Translations under genes and position numbers: made by a program
Shown here: positions 5,871 through 7,609 of the stretch, one piece after another
How the letters are laid out: every line of letters begins with the position of its first letter
Position numbering within the stretch: position 1 is the first letter of the stretch
The notes under the pieces: generated by a model
The model's input: the letters and a program-made list of their open reading frames with translations, nothing else
Database searches by the model: none
Told to the model about the DNA's origin: nothing
NCBI GenBank assembly: GCA_023301405.1
Contig: JALZUX010000581.1
Location: 1 to 7,609, forward strand
Origin: Granulosicoccaceae bacterium
GTDB taxonomy: Bacteria > Pseudomonadota > Gammaproteobacteria > Granulosicoccales > Granulosicoccaceae
Length of the DNA: 7,609 nucleotides
Reading direction: 5' to 3'

Positions 5871-6172
5871 GTGGCTGTTCTTCGTTTATCTGCTTGATAA
5901 ATAGTTAAAAATTCCTTTTTTACCCGGTCTGTTGCGTTGGCTTTGAGCTGTTGGTTCCAGCCTATTGCCATTGAAATATAATTTCCGGACTGTTAAATAG
6001 TGCAAGTTGGTTCAAGGTGAGTTTGTTTTTAAGTAAGCTCAATGATCGTTCTACAGGTGGTGCGTAGGTCGTAGAAGTCATCTGCAGAGGCGGATGCGGG
6101 GATACTGAGTTCCTTTCTGCAGGTACACTGTGCCCAGATCAACAAACTGTCACTCGCCTGGTGAGCCGCTCA
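5871..6172 (+). promoter_or_regulatory. Long non-coding leader of the MetE-like gene with possible RNA structure
   Basis: No plausible gene lies in this 300-base stretch. Two inverted repeats stand close together. TTCTAC (6049-6054) pairs with GTAGAA (6071-6076), and CTGCAG (6082-6087) pairs with CTGCAG (6117-6122), the latter with a possible inner GGGA/TTCC stem. Long structured leaders are common for methionine-related genes, but I see no cobalamin B12 box or recognisable SAM or SAH riboswitch core, so the role is open. Confidence 0.35.
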
Positions 6173-7225
6173 ATGCCAATTCAAACAACCTGTATCGGTG
6201 CCTACCCGAAACCCGACTTTGTCAAACTGCCAGACTGGTTTAATCTGCCTGCCGGCCCCGATACCGCAAACCCAACCCGCGACTGGCAAGCCGCCATGAC
6301 CGATCTTGGACCTGATGCAGAATTGATCATCACCAAGGGCGTTAAGCAGGTCCTTGATGATCAACTGAGTGCCGGTATTGATATACCGACAGACGGTGAA
6401 ATACCGCGTGAAAACTATGTGCACTATCACTGCCGCCATCTGAACGGCTTTGACTTTAACAAGTTGACTGTCAAAGAATTACGCAATGGTGCTTATACGA
6501 CAGAGCTGCCAACTATTGTCGGGCCCGTCACTGCGCGTAAACCGTTCATGAAAGCAGAATGGATTCGTGCACAGAAATTTACCGATAAACCGGTGAAAGT
6601 CACCATGCCGGGTCCGATGACGGTGTCTGATACCACTGCTGATGATTATTACCATGATCCCGTTGCACTGGGGGCTGATCTCGCCAAGGCGTTAAACGCT
6701 GAAGTGCTGGCACTTGCCGATGCGGGCTGTGTGCATATTCAAATTGACGAGCCATTGTTTGCCCGCCGCCCTGAAGACGCATTGGCTTATGGTTTTGAAA
6801 ACATTGAACGAGCCTTTCACAAGTGCCCCAGAAGTGTCATCCGTACCGTACATATGTGTTGTGGTTACCCTGATGTATTGGATAATCCCGACTACCCAAA
6901 AGCTGATCCCCAGTCATACGTCGAGCTGGTGGGCGCAGTCGATTACTCAACAATAAATGCCGTGTCATTTGAAGATGCGCATCGTCCTAACGACTTAAAG
7001 CTACTTGAAAGCCTGACTAAAACTGTGGCGATCCTGGGTGTGGTGGCGATAGCGCAAAGCCGCGTCGAATCGGTTGAAGAAATAGAGCAACGATTACGTG
7101 TCGCCTTGAACCATATTGACCCGGAACGCTTAATTGCCGCGCCGGATTGTGGGCTTGGCTTGCTTGATCGGTCACTGGCTATCTCTAAGCTGACTAATCT
7201 GTGTGCCGCAGCAAAGCGGGTTTGA
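6173..7225 (+). CDS. MetE-like (cobalamin-independent methionine synthase, C-terminal domain family) methyltransferase
   Basis: This encodes a 350-aa TIM-barrel protein of the MetE C-terminal catalytic family. Full MetE is ~750 aa with two barrels and transfers a methyl group from methyltetrahydrofolate to homocysteine at a zinc site. Here only the catalytic barrel is present. All four zinc ligands can be placed: H227 and C229 in HMCCG, E267 in SFEDAH and C326 in PDCGLG. QIDEP (190-194) and VTMPGPMT (143-150) are further family motifs, and IPTDGEIPRENYVHY (71-85) matches the substrate-side start. Such core proteins include folate-independent methionine synthases and coenzyme-M-linked methyl or alkyl transferases, so methionine synthesis from an alternative donor is plausible but not shown. 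The ATG at 6173 is chosen because GGTGAG sits seven bases upstream; a GTG at 6161 lies inside that ribosome binding site. It is followed after 55 bp by a transporter gene, with no clear terminator between them. Confidence 0.88.
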   Translation: MPIQTTCIGAYPKPDFVKLPDWFNLPAGPDTANPTRDWQAAMTDLGPDAELIITKGVKQVLDDQLSAGIDIPTDGEIPRENYVHYHCRHLNGFDFNKLTVKELRNGAYTTELPTIVGPVTARKPFMKAEWIRAQKFTDKPVKVTMPGPMTVSDTTADDYYHDPVALGADLAKALNAEVLALADAGCVHIQIDEPLFARRPEDALAYGFENIERAFHKCPRSVIRTVHMCCGYPDVLDNPDYPKADPQSYVELVGAVDYSTINAVSFEDAHRPNDLKLLESLTKTVAILGVVAIAQSRVESVEEIEQRLRVALNHIDPERLIAAPDCGLGLLDRSLAISKLTNLCAAAKRV

Positions 7226-7280
7226 TTAACTTGCCGGTAAATTTGCAAGTCTGCAATTTCAAACAGCAGAGTCTTAGTCA

Positions 7281-7609
7281 ATGAATGCCACTATGCCGAT
7301 CACCGTTTTTATTGCGGTATTGTTTGCCGCGGTGTTGCATGCAGGTTGGAATGCGCTGGTTAAGAGCAGCGGTGATAAGTGGGTGAGTGTCACCGCTGTG
7401 GTGCTTGGTCATATTTTATTTTCTATTCCGGCGCTACTGATATTTCCCTTTCCGTCAGGTGACAGTGTGCCTTATGCGGTGGTTAGCGGGTTTATCCATA
7501 CCGGCTACATGCTGTTTTTAATTTTCGCCTACCGTGTGGGGGATCTAAGTCATGTCTACCCGATTGCTCGCGGTATGGGGCCGATGCTAGTGACTGTTAT
7601 ATCCCTACT
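7281..7609 (+). CDS. EamA/DMT-family transporter, N-terminal part, runs off right edge
   Basis: From the ATG at 7281 the frame is open to the window end (109 codons, no stop). It shows about four hydrophobic helices and the hallmarks of the drug/metabolite transporter superfamily. The first is LHAGWNALVKSSGDKW (residues 19-34) after the first helix; the second is AYRVGDLSHVYPIARGMGP (83-101). Family members are ten-helix inner-membrane proteins of about 280-300 aa that usually export small metabolites such as amino acids. A second ATG at 7293 is possible; the ribosome binding site is weak for both (CAGAG before the first). The 55-bp spacing to the MetE-like gene suggests one transcript, so its cargo may be a substrate or product of that enzyme, which is inference. 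Confidence 0.88.
   Translation, partial: MNATMPITVFIAVLFAAVLHAGWNALVKSSGDKWVSVTAVVLGHILFSIPALLIFPFPSGDSVPYAVVSGFIHTGYMLFLIFAYRVGDLSHVYPIARGMGPMLVTVISL

Noticed and set aside
6042..6074. Ten-codon upstream frame in the MetE-like leader as a regulatory leader peptide
   Set aside because: It has no clear ribosome binding site and no run of methionine or other diagnostic codons.
6161..6163. GTG as start of the MetE-like gene
   Set aside because: The GTG is part of GGTGAG, a good Shine-Dalgarno sequence seven bases before the ATG at 6173, and the family begins near MPIQTTCIGAYP.
5871..6172. Cobalamin or SAM riboswitch upstream of the MetE-like gene
   Set aside because: I looked for a B12 box and for SAM or SAH core motifs and saw none; only generic inverted repeats remain.

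Overview
The window looks like chromosomal DNA of a Gram-negative bacterium, most likely a marine or other aquatic gammaproteobacterium. The reasons are the outer-membrane-type lipoprotein with calcium-binding repeats, the balanced base composition, sigma-70-type promoters, and the mix of LysE/RhtB, EamA, GNAT, SDR and CsaA-like families. This placement is inferred from gene content; no marker gene is present. No phage, transposon, CRISPR, tRNA or rRNA was seen.

Layout, left to right. (1) 1-927, minus strand: the N-terminal ~309 codons of a large protein that runs off the left edge. It resembles the large (beta) subunit of N,N-dimethylformamidase. (2) 1154-1771, minus: a LysE/RhtB-family exporter. 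(3) 1922-2377, plus: a GNAT N-acetyltransferase, divergent from the exporter. (4) 2378-2659: a spacer with a perfect hairpin terminator and a candidate promoter for (5) 2660-3340, plus: a classical short-chain dehydrogenase/reductase. (6) 3389-3742, minus: a CsaA/Trbp111-like tRNA-binding-domain protein, convergent with the SDR. (7) 3849-5699, minus: a 616-aa lipoprotein with thrombospondin type 3 calcium-binding repeats and a C-terminal CBM9-like domain. It has a strong rho-independent terminator and a near-consensus promoter carrying two copies of a palindrome. (8) 5700-6172: a long divergent intergenic region with a plus-strand promoter and a possibly structured leader. (9) 6173-7225, plus: a catalytic-domain-only, MetE-like zinc methyltransferase. 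(10) 7281-7609, plus: the start of an EamA/DMT-family transporter that runs off the right edge, probably co-transcribed with (9).

Most neighbours look like single-gene units, so there is no obvious multi-gene system. Two partial genes at the edges (1 and 10) are clear from translation although neither has its stop codon in the window. The most interesting items are the twin-palindrome promoter of the calcium-repeat lipoprotein, the long leader ahead of the MetE-like gene, and a dimethylformamidase-like large subunit with no small-subunit gene upstream. A loose theme of methyl/C1 and amine chemistry (formamidase-like, MetE-like, exporters, acetyltransferase) can be imagined, but the sequence does not prove a functional link.
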